Source: Actinopolyspora erythraea (lineage in GTDB: Bacteria > Actinomycetota > Actinomycetes > Mycobacteriales > Pseudonocardiaceae). From it: a stretch of DNA of 64,000 nt. Positions 13,322 to 20,883 of the stretch are shown here, piece after piece (position 1 is the stretch's first letter; every line of letters begins with the position of its first letter). Location of the stretch: contig NZ_CP022752.1 of the NCBI RefSeq assembly GCF_002263515.1, positions 1 through 64,000 on the forward strand. The letters run 5' to 3'. The translations under genes were made by a program, and so were the position numbers. The notes beneath the pieces are model-generated. The model saw nothing but the letters and a program-made list of their open reading frames with translations. It did not search any database and was not told the DNA's origin.

Positions 13322-13438
13322 GTGAAGAAGCTGCTCATTCTCGCTGCTGTTGCCGGTGCCGTCCTCTTTGTCGTGCGTCGTAAGACTGCGGCCAAGGCGG
13401 AGGCCGACCTGTGGCGTGAAGCTACCGCGGAGGCCTGA
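13322..13438 (+). CDS. DLW-39 family small protein
   Basis: A 38-residue peptide that starts at GTG after AGTAGGAGG. It opens MKKLLILAAVAGAVLFVVRR, one membrane helix followed by basic residues, and then carries KAEADLW near residue 30, the motif that names the actinobacterial DLW-39 family. It is found next to this tRNA pair in many genomes. No function has been established. It is too short for a length-filtered gene search and easily missed. Confidence 0.88.
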   Translation: MKKLLILAAVAGAVLFVVRRKTAAKAEADLWREATAEA

Positions 13439-13536
13439 GCGAACCGCGGTTCGGCCGTACTTCGGGCAGCCCCGCGGGGAGCCACCGATCGGGCGACGTT
13501 GTCCGCGGGCCGTAGGGCAGTGCTTCGGCGCTGCGA

Positions 13537-13612
13537 GGGGACGTAGCTCAATCGGCAGAGCACCGCTTTTGCAAGGCGGGGGTTAGGGGTTCGATTCCCC
13601 TCGTCTCCACCA
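13537..13612 (+). tRNA. tRNA-Ala (TGC)
   Basis: Acceptor stem GGGGACG/CGTCTCC (one G-U pair), D-arm AGCTCAATCGGCAGAGC, anticodon TGC at 13570-13572, and T-arm AGGGGTTCGATTCCCCT. The CCA end is encoded here (13610-13612), unlike the neighbouring tRNA-Ile. Confidence 0.98.
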
Positions 13613-13616
13613 TCAG

Positions 13617-13646
13617 AGGACCAGGTCATGTGGCCTGGTCCTTTTT
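13617..13646 (+). terminator. Terminator after tRNA-Ala
   Basis: GGACCAGG (13618-13625) pairs with CCTGGTCC (13634-13641) and is followed directly by TTTTT, a textbook intrinsic terminator 5 bases after the CCA. Confidence 0.9.
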
Positions 13647-14095
13647 CGTGTTCCACCGTGTGCTCCGTCCTGGGGCACATGGGGGCACATGCCGCCGAGC
13701 CGAGGTGCTCCGCCGCTCCAGCGGATGTTCGGCGAGCTCGGTGCGACCAGGAGCCGGGGAGCGGCACGGTCGGCCGGGGCACAGGTCGGACCAGTCAGCC
13801 GTCGATCTCGGTTGATCTCGGTCACGGACTCGGCGACGGCAGCCTCTCAGGGGAGGGCGGGCCGCCGTCTCCCCGAGGAGCCGCCGGGCTCACGACCGGG
13901 TGGAACTCGCTCCAGCCGCCGGGACTGCTGAAACGTCGCGAGCACGTGTGCGGCCCGGCGGGCGAGCCCCTGAAAACCCTTCGCGCTCGTTCGCCTCGCT
14001 CGGTACGATCTCGCCGCCGTTCCCGTCGCGGGTGTCCGAGAGACGGCCACGCACGGCCGTTGTCGCGGTTCCCACGTTGAAAGCAGGTCTCGTCA
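13647..14095. other. Intergenic region, no gene seen
   Basis: 449 bp between the tRNA-Ala terminator and the VOC gene. The short direct repeat GGGGCACATG occurs twice at about 13672-13690. No integrase, attachment duplication of the tRNA end, or coding signal was found; open frames here lack recognisable composition. Confidence 0.5.
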
Positions 14096-14485
14096 ATGGC
14101 ATGCCGTATCGGTGAGCTCGTGCTTGATTGCCGCGATCCCGAGGTGCTGGCGCGATTCTGGTGCGAGGTCCTGGACTTCGTGGAGCTCGGTCGCGAATAT
14201 GCCGGGGAGGACTACGCCATCGAGATCGGGCCGCGCGAAGGGTTCGGCGGGCCGCGGGCGACGATCGTCCTCAGAAGCGGGGACGAGTCGAGGCGGGGGA
14301 AAACTCGGCTGCACCTCGATCTCAACCCCACCGACCGCGATCCGGACGCCGAACTCGAACGCCTCCTGAAGCTCGGAGCGCGCCCGGCCGACATCGGCCA
14401 GACGGGCGAGGAGCCGTGGAACGTCCTCGCCGATCCCGAGGGCAATGAGTTCTGTCTGCTCAAGGCCCGCCTCAACCCCCTCTGA
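14096..14485 (+). CDS. VOC (glyoxalase/dioxygenase-like) family protein
   Basis: A 129-residue single vicinal-oxygen-chelate module of the type with MACRIGELVLDCRDPEVLARFWCEVLDF at the start and EPWNVLADPEGNEFCLL at the end. The family spans metal-dependent isomerases, dioxygenases and antibiotic-binding proteins, and the substrate cannot be read from sequence. H/E metal ligands are only partly present (E in the C-terminal NEFCL strand), so catalysis is uncertain. Start ATG 14096 follows a weak GAAAGCAGG. It is the first gene of an accessory stretch inserted into the gyrA-cwsA synteny. Confidence 0.8.
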   Translation: MACRIGELVLDCRDPEVLARFWCEVLDFVELGREYAGEDYAIEIGPREGFGGPRATIVLRSGDESRRGKTRLHLDLNPTDRDPDAELERLLKLGARPADIGQTGEEPWNVLADPEGNEFCLLKARLNPL

Positions 14486-14691
14486 CGGCTCCGAGTTCCC
14501 GAGCTCCCGGGCTGCCGGAGTCTGTGGGCGAGAGCCTCGGAGCGCTCGTCTTCCCGAACTCCAGTCAGGTCGGGCGGTATGCGGACGAAGCGCCCCGGCT
14601 GATGTGGACGGTGCGAAACCGCGGGATGTTCGGGGTGATTCCGCGGGCACCGCACCGAGCGAGAACCGCTCGACGACGAACGAGACGCGTG

Positions 14692-15237
14692 ATGGAAACC
14701 GATCCCAGGCCACGGTTCCCGTGGTTGTGGTTGGCGCCGAGCGCCGTGCTCCTGGCCGTCATGACCGCGTGGGGGGCGGCGGCGTATCCCGATCTGCCCG
14801 AGGTGGTGCCCAGCCACATCGGGCCGGGTGGGGTCAACGCGCGGTCCCCCAGGACCGTCGGCTCCGCTTTCGTGCCGGTGTTCCTCTACATCGCGACGAC
14901 GGTGCTGCTCACCACCGCCGCCTTCGTCACGGTGCGGACCGTTCCGGAAAGCGAACTACCGTCCGGCCGCGGGCCGGACGTGTTCAAGCGCACCGCGACG
15001 TGGGCCTCGGCGGCGCGGTACGCCAAGGCGATCCTGGTGTTCAACGCCGCCCTCGGCGTGGCGCTGCTGCCGCTGTGCGCCGTCCAGTGGCGAACCACGC
15101 GGGCGGCCGAGGTTCCCTGGTGGCCGTTCCCCCTGCTCCTCGTGCTCATCGTCGTGGGCTTGGTGCCGCTGTTCGTCGCGGCTCGCCGTGATCGAGCCGA
15201 GAAGCGGCTCCGGGCCTCCTCAGACGGCGGCCGGTAG
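14692..15237 (+). CDS. DUF1648-type integral membrane protein
   Basis: A 181-residue protein taken from ATG 14692. Earlier in-frame codons reach 14524 but give an Arg-rich non-homologous tail. Three hydrophobic segments are visible: WLWLAPSAVLLAVMTAWGAA, FLYIATTVLLTTAAFVTV and FPLLLVLIVVGLVPLFVAA, plus AILVFNAALGVALLPL. Between the first two is LPEVVPSHIGPGGVNARS, the loop typical of DUF1648 (IPxHxGxxG). The role of such proteins is unknown; some are linked to SdpI-like immunity or regulation. The gene stands alone between a VOC gene and a methyltransferase. Confidence 0.65.
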   Translation: METDPRPRFPWLWLAPSAVLLAVMTAWGAAAYPDLPEVVPSHIGPGGVNARSPRTVGSAFVPVFLYIATTVLLTTAAFVTVRTVPESELPSGRGPDVFKRTATWASAARYAKAILVFNAALGVALLPLCAVQWRTTRAAEVPWWPFPLLLVLIVVGLVPLFVAARRDRAEKRLRASSDGGR

Positions 15238-15360
15238 GGACGCCGGTCCTCGCGGGCCTCGCCCGGTGGGTGCGTCCTCCGAGGAACGGCGCGCGGCCCC
15301 CGTGCGGGGGTAGCTTGAACGTCGTATTCGGCCGACGGGTTCCGGACCGGGAAAGCAGGG

Positions 15361-16002
15361 GTGTCCTACATGCGGACGACGGCGACGAGACTGGAACGTT
15401 CACGGCGGCACTGGGACCGGCACGCCCGGAGTTACGACCGGCAGATGGGCCGCATCGAGCGCCGCTTCTTCGGCGACACCAGACGGTGGCTCTGCCGGTA
15501 CGCCGAGGGTGGCGTGCTGGAGGTGGCCATCGGCACCGGGCTCAACCTCGACCACTATCCGCCCGGAATCAGGCTGACGGGGGTCGATCTCAGCCGGGGG
15601 ATGCTCGACCAGGCGCGTCGCCGTGCCGAGAACTCGGGTCGTGCGGTGGATCTCAGTGTCGGTGACGCGCAGCGGTTGGCCTTTCCGGATGCCTCGTTCG
15701 ACACGGTCGTCTGCACCTTCTCGCTGTGCGCGGTCCCCGACGTCGGTGCCGCGTTCTCCGAGATGGACCGGGTGCTCAAACCGGGAGGGCTGCTGCTGTT
15801 GGCCGACCACGTGGTCAGCACCTCCCGGCCGGTGCGGGTGGTGCAGCGGCTGCTGGAGTTGGTCACGGTCCCGCTCGCCGGGGAGTACTTCCGGCGTCGT
15901 CCGGTCGAACTGGTCCGCGCGGCCGGGTTCGAGCTTCAGCGGCACGAGCGGTTCAAGCTCGGCCTGGTGGAGCGCGTGGTAGCCCGGAAACCCACGCGGT
16001 GA
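15361..16002 (+). CDS. Class I SAM-dependent methyltransferase
   Basis: A 213-residue methyltransferase of the UbiE/Methyltransf_11 type. SAM-binding motif I is VLEVAIGTGLNLDHYP, followed by GVDLSRGMLDQARRRAE (acidic ribose ligand), VGDAQRLAFPDASFDTVVCTFSLCAVPD, and the post-motif KPGGLLLLADH. The substrate is not predictable. GTG 15361 has GGAAAG 5 bases upstream; ATG 15370 is the alternative. It precedes a MerR-peroxiredoxin gene by 110 bp, with a separate promoter between them, so they need not be co-regulated. Confidence 0.88.
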   Translation: MSYMRTTATRLERSRRHWDRHARSYDRQMGRIERRFFGDTRRWLCRYAEGGVLEVAIGTGLNLDHYPPGIRLTGVDLSRGMLDQARRRAENSGRAVDLSVGDAQRLAFPDASFDTVVCTFSLCAVPDVGAAFSEMDRVLKPGGLLLLADHVVSTSRPVRVVQRLLELVTVPLAGEYFRRRPVELVRAAGFELQRHERFKLGLVERVVARKPTR

Positions 16003-16059
16003 CGCGCACCCGGGCGCGCTCGCCGGGTGCCTCGGTCGCCGGGAGAGGCCGGGCTCGGC

Positions 16060-16089
16060 TTGACCCTGCCCCGTGGGGAGAGGTTTAGC
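16060..16089 (+). promoter_or_regulatory. MerR-type promoter with imperfect dyad
   Basis: TTGACC (16060-16065) and TTTAGC (16084-16089) are 18 bp apart; reading the -10 as TTAGCG gives 19. The spacer holds an imperfect inverted repeat, ACCCTGCCCC against GGGGAGAGGT. A long spacer carrying the operator is the hallmark of promoters untwisted by MerR-family activators, so the following MerR gene is probably autoregulated. Confidence 0.65.
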
Positions 16090-16112
16090 GTTCTTTCCGG
16101 GGTGATGACGGC

Positions 16113-17078
16113 ATGCGGATCAGCGAGCTGGCCCGTCGGGCGGGCGTGACGACGAAAGCGGTGCGCTACTACGAGTCACTGGGACTGCTCGCTCCCGGGC
16201 GGCTGGCCAACGGCTACCGGGATTATGGCGAGCACGAGTTGCGACTCACCCGGGAGGTCAGCGCCCTGGGAGCTCTCGGAATCCCGGCGAGACGTACCCG
16301 GCCGTTCCTGGACTGCCTGGCGGTAGGTCATCGGCACGCCGACGACTGCCCAGCCTCGCTCGCCGCCTACCGGGACGCGATCGACGATCTCACGCGGCGC
16401 ATCGAAGGGCTCGCCGCCCGGAGGGAGGCGCTGACGGCGCGTCTGGAGGAGGCCGCCCACCGCGGCGGCCGAGTCGTGCCGGAGGGTCCGGGGAAGGGGA
16501 GGGAGGTCGAGTTCCCGGAACCTCCGGCCGACCTGCCGGTTCCGGAGGACGACGGCGCGGCGGACCGGTTGCCCGGGGCGGGGTTGCCGCGCCTGGAGCT
16601 GCGCGGTACCGGGGGTGGGACCACCCGCCTCGACGCGCTCGGAGCGGGCCGGACGGTGCTCTACGTCTACCCGCTCACCGGGCGGGCTGACCTGGATCTC
16701 CCCGAGGGGTGGGATTCGATTCCCGGAGCGCACGGCTGTACCGCCGAGGCGTGCGGTTTCCGTGACCACCACAGGGAGCTGCTCGACGCCGGGGCGGCCG
16801 GTGTGTTCGGGCTGTCGAGCCAGGGCGCCGACTACCAGCGCGAGCTCGCGGAGCGGCTCCACCTGCCGTTCCCGGTGCTGTCCGACCCCACGCTGTGCCT
16901 GGCTCGGGTGCTCGGGCTCCCCACCTTCGAGGCGGGCGGGCTGAGGTTGTACCGGCGGCTGACCCTGGTCGTTCGCGGCGGTGTCGTCGAGCACGTCTTC
17001 TACCCGGTGTTCCCGCCGGGGGATCACGCGGAACAGGTGCTGGCGTGGCTGCGGGACAACCCCGTGCCGGAGCAGTGA
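16113..17078 (+). CDS. MerR regulator fused to a PrxQ-like peroxiredoxin
   Basis: A 321-residue two-domain protein. Residues 1-115 are a MerR regulator: winged helix MRISELARRAGVTTKAVRYY, then a dimerisation helix. C68 and C79 lie in FLDCLAVGHRHADDCPASL. Residues ~116-155 form a charged Pro-rich linker. Residues ~156-321 are a thioredoxin-fold peroxiredoxin: LYVYPLTGR near 183-191, then GCTAEACGFRDHH with C209 (peroxidatic) and C214 (resolving, the Cys-x4-Cys spacing of PrxQ/BCP), and VLSDPTLCLARVLGLP. The natural reading is a peroxide- or thiol-sensing regulator with its own redox head, or a bifunctional enzyme-repressor. ATG 16113 lies ~20 bp after a MerR-type promoter. The reading frame is continuous. 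Confidence 0.88.
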   Translation: MRISELARRAGVTTKAVRYYESLGLLAPGRLANGYRDYGEHELRLTREVSALGALGIPARRTRPFLDCLAVGHRHADDCPASLAAYRDAIDDLTRRIEGLAARREALTARLEEAAHRGGRVVPEGPGKGREVEFPEPPADLPVPEDDGAADRLPGAGLPRLELRGTGGGTTRLDALGAGRTVLYVYPLTGRADLDLPEGWDSIPGAHGCTAEACGFRDHHRELLDAGAAGVFGLSSQGADYQRELAERLHLPFPVLSDPTLCLARVLGLPTFEAGGLRLYRRLTLVVRGGVVEHVFYPVFPPGDHAEQVLAWLRDNPVPEQ

Positions 17079-17129
17079 CGGGACTCCCGCAGCCGGTGCG
17101 GTCCAGCGCCACGGCGGGTCCAGCTGCCG

Positions 17130-18014
17130 TCACGGTTGCCGGGTGCTCGGCCGGGCCGCGAGGAGTTCGCGATACCACTCGACGATGGTGCGCGGGCCGT
17201 CGAGGAGCGGGGTGGGTTGTCTGCCGAACCGGTGCTCGAAAGGTGTCCAGACCATGTTCTGCGGGATGAGGTGCTGGTAGAAGCTCTCGGCGTACTCGGC
17301 CATGAACCGCTCGTCGAACGGTCCGGCCGCGACGGGCCGTTCGAGCACCCGCGTGGTGATGCGGCCACCGATGACCCGCTCGGCGAGTCCGTGGATGTGC
17401 TCGGTGCTGACCGCGGGCACCGTGGGCAGGTGCCACGCCCGGCCGAGCGCTTCCTCGTCGCCGGTGGTCCCCAGCTCGACCAGCCCGGCGGCGATGTCGG
17501 GCAGGTAGGAGTAGCTGTGCGGCAGCGTGATGTCGCCGAAGCCGAGGGCGGGTTCGCCGGTCAGCGCGGCTGGGAAGAACGCTCCGCCCAGGGTGGGGTT
17601 CATCATCCTCATCACCCGAGGACCGTAGAAGTCGGCGGCCCGTCCCAATGCGACCCGGGCTTCGCCCGCGCGGTGCGCCTCCAGGTAGGTCCGGAGGTAG
17701 GTCCGGTCCAGTGCGGCGCGCAGCCGGCCCTTGCGGCTCGCCGCCGCCCAGGGGGTGCGCTCCGTGATCGCCGCGCCGTCGGCCTCGCCGTACGGGTAGA
17801 GCGTGTCGAGCACCACCAGTCCCGCGCCGTTCCGTGGGGGCCGAGGCCACCGCGCGCTCTTCCGTCGCCAGTGCGGGGAAACCGGGAAAACACCGGGGCG
17901 CGACCACCCCGATCGTCGCGATCCTGAGCCACCGCCCGGCCAGTGACCGGTGTCGGAGCGGTACCGGCACGCGATCGGGGTGGGTTGGGCGACGGTGCGC
18001 TGGTCGGGCCGCAC
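17130..18014 (-). pseudogene. NAD-dependent epimerase/dehydratase, N-terminally decayed
   Basis: From about 17860 leftward the frame encodes the C-terminal two-thirds of an extended short-chain epimerase: VVLDTLYPYGEADG, RAADFYGPRV, LPHSYSYLPDIAAGLVELG, AWHLPTVPAVS and a final RTIVEWYRELLAARP. The Rossmann half with its GxxGxxG NAD loop, about 90-100 residues, is missing. The residues encoded at 17860-18014 (RPDQRTVAQPTPIACRYRS and on) look unrelated, and neither other frame on this strand restores it. The protein could not bind NAD in the normal way. I judge it a pseudogene by 5' deletion; a new fusion start is the less likely alternative. Confidence 0.65.
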
Positions 18015-18102
18015 CAGGTGTTCGAAAGGACCGCTCCGACGGGGTTGTTCCCACGCCGCCGTGTTCGCGGCGGGGCAGGGCGCCGTGACCCGCCGAGCGT
18101 GG

Positions 18103-18369
18103 TCACGTCGGTTGGGAGTGCCGCCCGCCCGTCCGCTGTTCCGGGGCTTCCGGGCGGTTCCCCGGCTCCGACGCGTCCGCGAGCGCCGCGACTTCCCCCG
18201 AGGAGTCCTCGCTGTCGCGGTGCCTACCGCTGAGGGCGGAATCCACCAGCAGGTCCGCGAACTCGGGTGGTTCGGACACGGCGATCTCGGAGCCGATCGG
18301 CGCGGAGAGCTCGCGGGCCAGTTCGGCGAAGATCGGGTTCATCGTCTCGTTCGTGAGGCTGTCGGACAT
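18103..18369 (-). CDS. Small hypothetical acidic protein
   Basis: An 88-residue protein that starts MSDSLTNETMNPIFAELAREL and has an optimal GGAGAGGA 4 bases before its ATG, the best argument that it is real. The N-terminal half is helical with an amphipathic segment (PIFAELARELSAPI). The second half is Ser/Glu/Gly-rich and probably disordered, ending RTGGRHSQPT. No signal peptide, membrane helix or cysteine was seen. I do not recognise a family. A perfect 11-bp hairpin lies about 60 bases upstream of its start. It could be a precursor peptide or a small regulator, but nothing nearby decides that. Confidence 0.55.
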   Translation of the reverse strand: MSDSLTNETMNPIFAELARELSAPIGSEIAVSEPPEFADLLVDSALSGRHRDSEDSSGEVAALADASEPGNRPEAPEQRTGGRHSQPT

Positions 18370-18766
18370 CGTTTCCTCTCCTGCTCTCCAGCTGGTTCGT
18401 ACGGTGTTCGGTTTCCGGCGTGGTGGGGTGGGGCCCGAACTTCCCCGGTTCGGGCCCCGTCCACCGGCCCGGTCCCTCCCCCGTGCGCACCGGTGACCGG
18501 GCCGGTGTTCCGGACGCGTGCCCCCGGTGCCGGGGCTCCCCCCCCCGTTGTCGTCCGTTGCCCGTGGGACGCACGGCCCCCCGTGCCATGACGCGATTAG
18601 ACCGGTCCGATTCCGATCCGCTACACGCTCGTTATGGGGCCCGGAGCTCTCCGCACGTCCTCTACCGAGTGCCCTTCCCCCGGGCTGAAGACACCGCGTG
18701 TTCGGAAGGCACGAGGGCGAAGCGCCGGTGGGCCGGGCCAGTGGGCCGGGATGTGCCGGGCTTCCC
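18370..18766. other. Intergenic region with a strong hairpin
   Basis: Between the start of the 88-residue gene and the stop of the SRPBCC gene, both on the minus strand. GGGGCCCGAAC (18430-18440) pairs perfectly with GTTCGGGCCCC (18448-18458) over a 7-base loop. A nine-C run lies at 18538-18546. The hairpin may end the SRPBCC transcript or fold in the leader of the 88-residue gene. No other gene was seen. Confidence 0.55.
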
Positions 18767-19294
18767 TCACCCGTCCCCTGCCGCTCCGCGTTCGCGTTCG
18801 ACGGTCCGCTTCACCGCGTGGACGGTGTGGCGCATCCCGCCTTCCAGCCGTGCCCTGCGGCGGGCCAGGAACAGACTCGCCTGCCGTTCGGAGAGCTCGT
18901 CGAGCTGGACCCGCAGCCCGTGGCGAAGCTCGCTCATCACGTACCGCTGGGTCAGCAGACAACCGTTCTCGTCAGGGGTGATCTCGAACGACCAGACCGA
19001 GGTGTCGGCCGCGTCCACACTGCTGTGCACCTTCCACGAGAAGAGCCTGGGGTGTTCGGCCTCGACCACCTCGCACTCGGTCGTCCAGTCGTTTCGCTCG
19101 CCCCGGTTGTGCCCCAGGAAGCGGGAGCCGGGTTGGCCGGGTGTGCCGGTGAGCCATTCCCCGCCGGTGTTCTCGGGGCTCCACTCGCCCATGCGGGTGA
19201 TGTCGCTGACGGTGTCGTAGACGGTGTGGGGATCGGCGTGGACGTGCACGGCGGCGTGCAGCTCGAAGCGCGTGTCGATCTCGGGCTCGACCAT
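18767..19294 (-). CDS. SRPBCC-fold protein (polyketide cyclase/START-like), copy 1
   Basis: A 175-residue helix-grip protein: HAAVHVHADPHTVYDTVSDITRMGEWSPE at the N terminus, GSRFLGHNRGERNDWTTECEVVEAEHPRLFSW in the middle, and a C-terminal helix rich in Arg (SLFLARRRARLEGGMRHTVHAVKRTVE). Such proteins bind hydrophobic ligands; the ligand here is unknown. Its N-terminal third is nearly identical to the next gene (19509-20018), while the C-terminal halves differ strongly. The pair arose by duplication, with recent sequence exchange limited to the 5' part. The ATG start has no strong ribosome-binding site. Confidence 0.85.
   Translation of the reverse strand: MVEPEIDTRFELHAAVHVHADPHTVYDTVSDITRMGEWSPENTGGEWLTGTPGQPGSRFLGHNRGERNDWTTECEVVEAEHPRLFSWKVHSSVDAADTSVWSFEITPDENGCLLTQRYVMSELRHGLRVQLDELSERQASLFLARRRARLEGGMRHTVHAVKRTVERERGAAGDG
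19117..19269 (-). repeat. 153-bp block identical to 19841-19993
   Basis: Base-for-base identical to the corresponding part of the neighbouring SRPBCC gene. It covers codons for about residues 9-59 of each protein. Identity ends abruptly on both sides. Confidence 0.95.
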
Positions 19295-19508
19295 GCGTAC
19301 ACCCTGCCAACCGACCCCGACAATTCGCCCCGGATTTTCCGGGGTTCCCCCGTTTCGGTGAGGCCACTCCGGAACGCGGGGTGCGTGCCGTTCCCGCCGC
19401 CGTGCGCCGTCGGCACCATCCCGCGTGGGAGGGCCTGCCGGGCGGTTCCCGCCGAGGTCTCCCGGCCCGGAGCGTCCCGTGCGTCGTCGCCGGTCGGAAG
19501 GGGCTGGT

Positions 19509-20018
19509 TCAGGAGTTCTCCAGGGTTTCCCTGATCCCCCGCACGGTGCGGTGCAGCGCGTCCCGCAACTGCTCCCGCCGCTGCCGCATCAGCTCGGCGG
19601 CCTCCTCCTCGGGCAACCGCTCCAGCGCCTGCCGGAACCCCGTCGGCAGCGTGTTCAACCGGTAGCGCTGCACCAGTTCGGTCCCGCCGTCCTCACCGGG
19701 GCTCATCTCGAACGACCAGACCGAGGCGGTCACGTCCGGCGCTCCGGTCAGCACCGCCCAGGAGAAACGGCTCCCCGGCTCGGCCTCGACCACCTCGCAC
19801 TCGGTGGTCCAGGTGAGCTCCTCCATGCGGTTGTGGCCGTGGAAGCGGGAGCCGGGTTGGCCGGGTGTGCCGGTGAGCCATTCCCCGCCGGTGTTCTCGG
19901 GGCTCCACTCGCCCATGCGGGTGATGTCGCTGACGGTGTCGTAGACGGTGTGGGGATCGGCGTGGACGTGCACGGCGGCGTGCAGCTCGAAGCCGGTGTG
20001 CGTGTCGGGTTCGGTCAT
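19509..20018 (-). CDS. SRPBCC-fold protein, copy 2
   Basis: A 169-residue paralogue of the preceding gene, 214 bp away in the same orientation. I start it at ATG 20018 (MTEPDTHTGFELHAAVHVHADPHTV), matching the first copy; an upstream in-frame extension is Arg/Gly-rich and out of family. After the shared block the sequence diverges (WAVLTGAPDVTASVWSFEMSPGEDGGTELVQRYRL) and ends with an amphipathic helix, PEEEAAELMRQRREQLRDAL. The function probably parallels copy 1 with altered ligand specificity. Confidence 0.85.
   Translation of the reverse strand: MTEPDTHTGFELHAAVHVHADPHTVYDTVSDITRMGEWSPENTGGEWLTGTPGQPGSRFHGHNRMEELTWTTECEVVEAEPGSRFSWAVLTGAPDVTASVWSFEMSPGEDGGTELVQRYRLNTLPTGFRQALERLPEEEAAELMRQRREQLRDALHRTVRGIRETLENS
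19841..19993 (-). repeat. 153-bp block identical to 19117-19269
   Basis: Second member of the perfect direct repeat between the two SRPBCC genes. The 724-bp spacing makes the pair a substrate for gene conversion or deletion. Confidence 0.95.
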
Positions 20019-20080
20019 GGGCACACAGCCTGCCAACACGGCCGTTCCGGGAGAACGGCGGGAGCCGTCCGCGGGACGAG

Positions 20081-20111
20081 CGCGGGGCCCGGTGCGCCAC
20101 CGGGCCCCGCG
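20081..20111 (-). terminator. Terminator of the cwsA-like gene
   Basis: A perfect 14-bp stem, CGCGGGGCCCGGTG (20081-20094) with CACCGGGCCCCGCG (20098-20111) and a 3-base loop, begins 5 bases past the stop of the minus-strand gene at 20117. Confidence 0.8.
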
Positions 20112-20116
20112 GTCCG

Positions 20117-20677
20117 TCAGTGGTTCTGCGACCCCTGGTGCGGCTGCTTGTCGGAGACCTGTCCGTTCTCGGTCGAGGTGGGGCTGTGGTCCTGCGGCTC
20201 GCTCCCGGAGAACTGGCCGTCGTCGAGCGGCAGCTCCTCGGGACGGCGCGAGAGGGCGGCTGCCGCCGCCGCGGCCAGCCCGGCGAGGACCAACAGCGCC
20301 CACGGCCACTTGCGTCGCTTGGGCTTGCCGGGATCGATCCGCCCCGCCAGCTCCTTGCGAGCGGCCTCCGCGCTCTTGGCGAGCTGCTTGCGCTGCTTGG
20401 CGGTCCGCTTGTCCCACTCCTTGCGGGCCTTCTTACCGCGCTTGGCGAGCTCCTTGCGGGACATGCCGGTGGCCCGCTGGGCGATGCGCTCCTGCAGGTC
20501 GTCCGTGGAGATGCCGCGTGCCGCGAGCTCCTGCTCCGCCAGCGCGGCGGCCTGCCTGGACACCTTCGACCCCACGGTGCGGGCCTTGACCGCACCGTGC
20601 CGGGCCCCCTTCACTCCGGTGCCGACGGCCCTGCCCACGTTCTCTCCCGCGCGGGACATCGTTTTGACCTCGTCCAT
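20117..20677 (-). CDS. CwsA-like cell wall synthesis/polarity protein
   Basis: A 186-residue protein with a very basic, Ala/Lys/Arg-rich helical N-terminal region (RKELAKRGKKARKEWDKRTA), one membrane helix (KWPWALLVLAGLAAAAAAAL) and an acidic Ser/Gln-rich tail. This architecture, and its place between the tRNA-Ile/Ala pair and ppiA, match M. tuberculosis CwsA (Rv0008c), which interacts with CrgA and Wag31 at poles and septum. Sequence similarity by eye is limited, so this is a positional assignment. The start ATG 20677 has a perfect AGGAGG upstream. It is divergent from ppiA. Confidence 0.65.
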   Translation of the reverse strand: MDEVKTMSRAGENVGRAVGTGVKGARHGAVKARTVGSKVSRQAAALAEQELAARGISTDDLQERIAQRATGMSRKELAKRGKKARKEWDKRTAKQRKQLAKSAEAARKELAGRIDPGKPKRRKWPWALLVLAGLAAAAAAALSRRPEELPLDDGQFSGSEPQDHSPTSTENGQVSDKQPHQGSQNH

Positions 20678-20883
20678 GCTGTTGCCTCCTAATCGTGGGC
20701 CCTGCCGGACCTCTCGTCCGGTTGGCACCGCTGATCGTCCGGCTCTCGCGGGGATACCGCCGCGATCAGCGGGCGGTGGTCCCGGTACCCGCGTCGCGTC
20801 CTCCGGGTACCGCGCACTCCTCGACGATCAAACCCCATACTGCACCCTGTGCCCGTTCGTACGCTCGTCGATGGGAGAATGAG

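Noticed and set aside
13647..14095. Phage attachment site or integrase scar after tRNA-Ala
   Set aside because: No duplicated tRNA 3' end, integrase or excisionase was found in the following genes.
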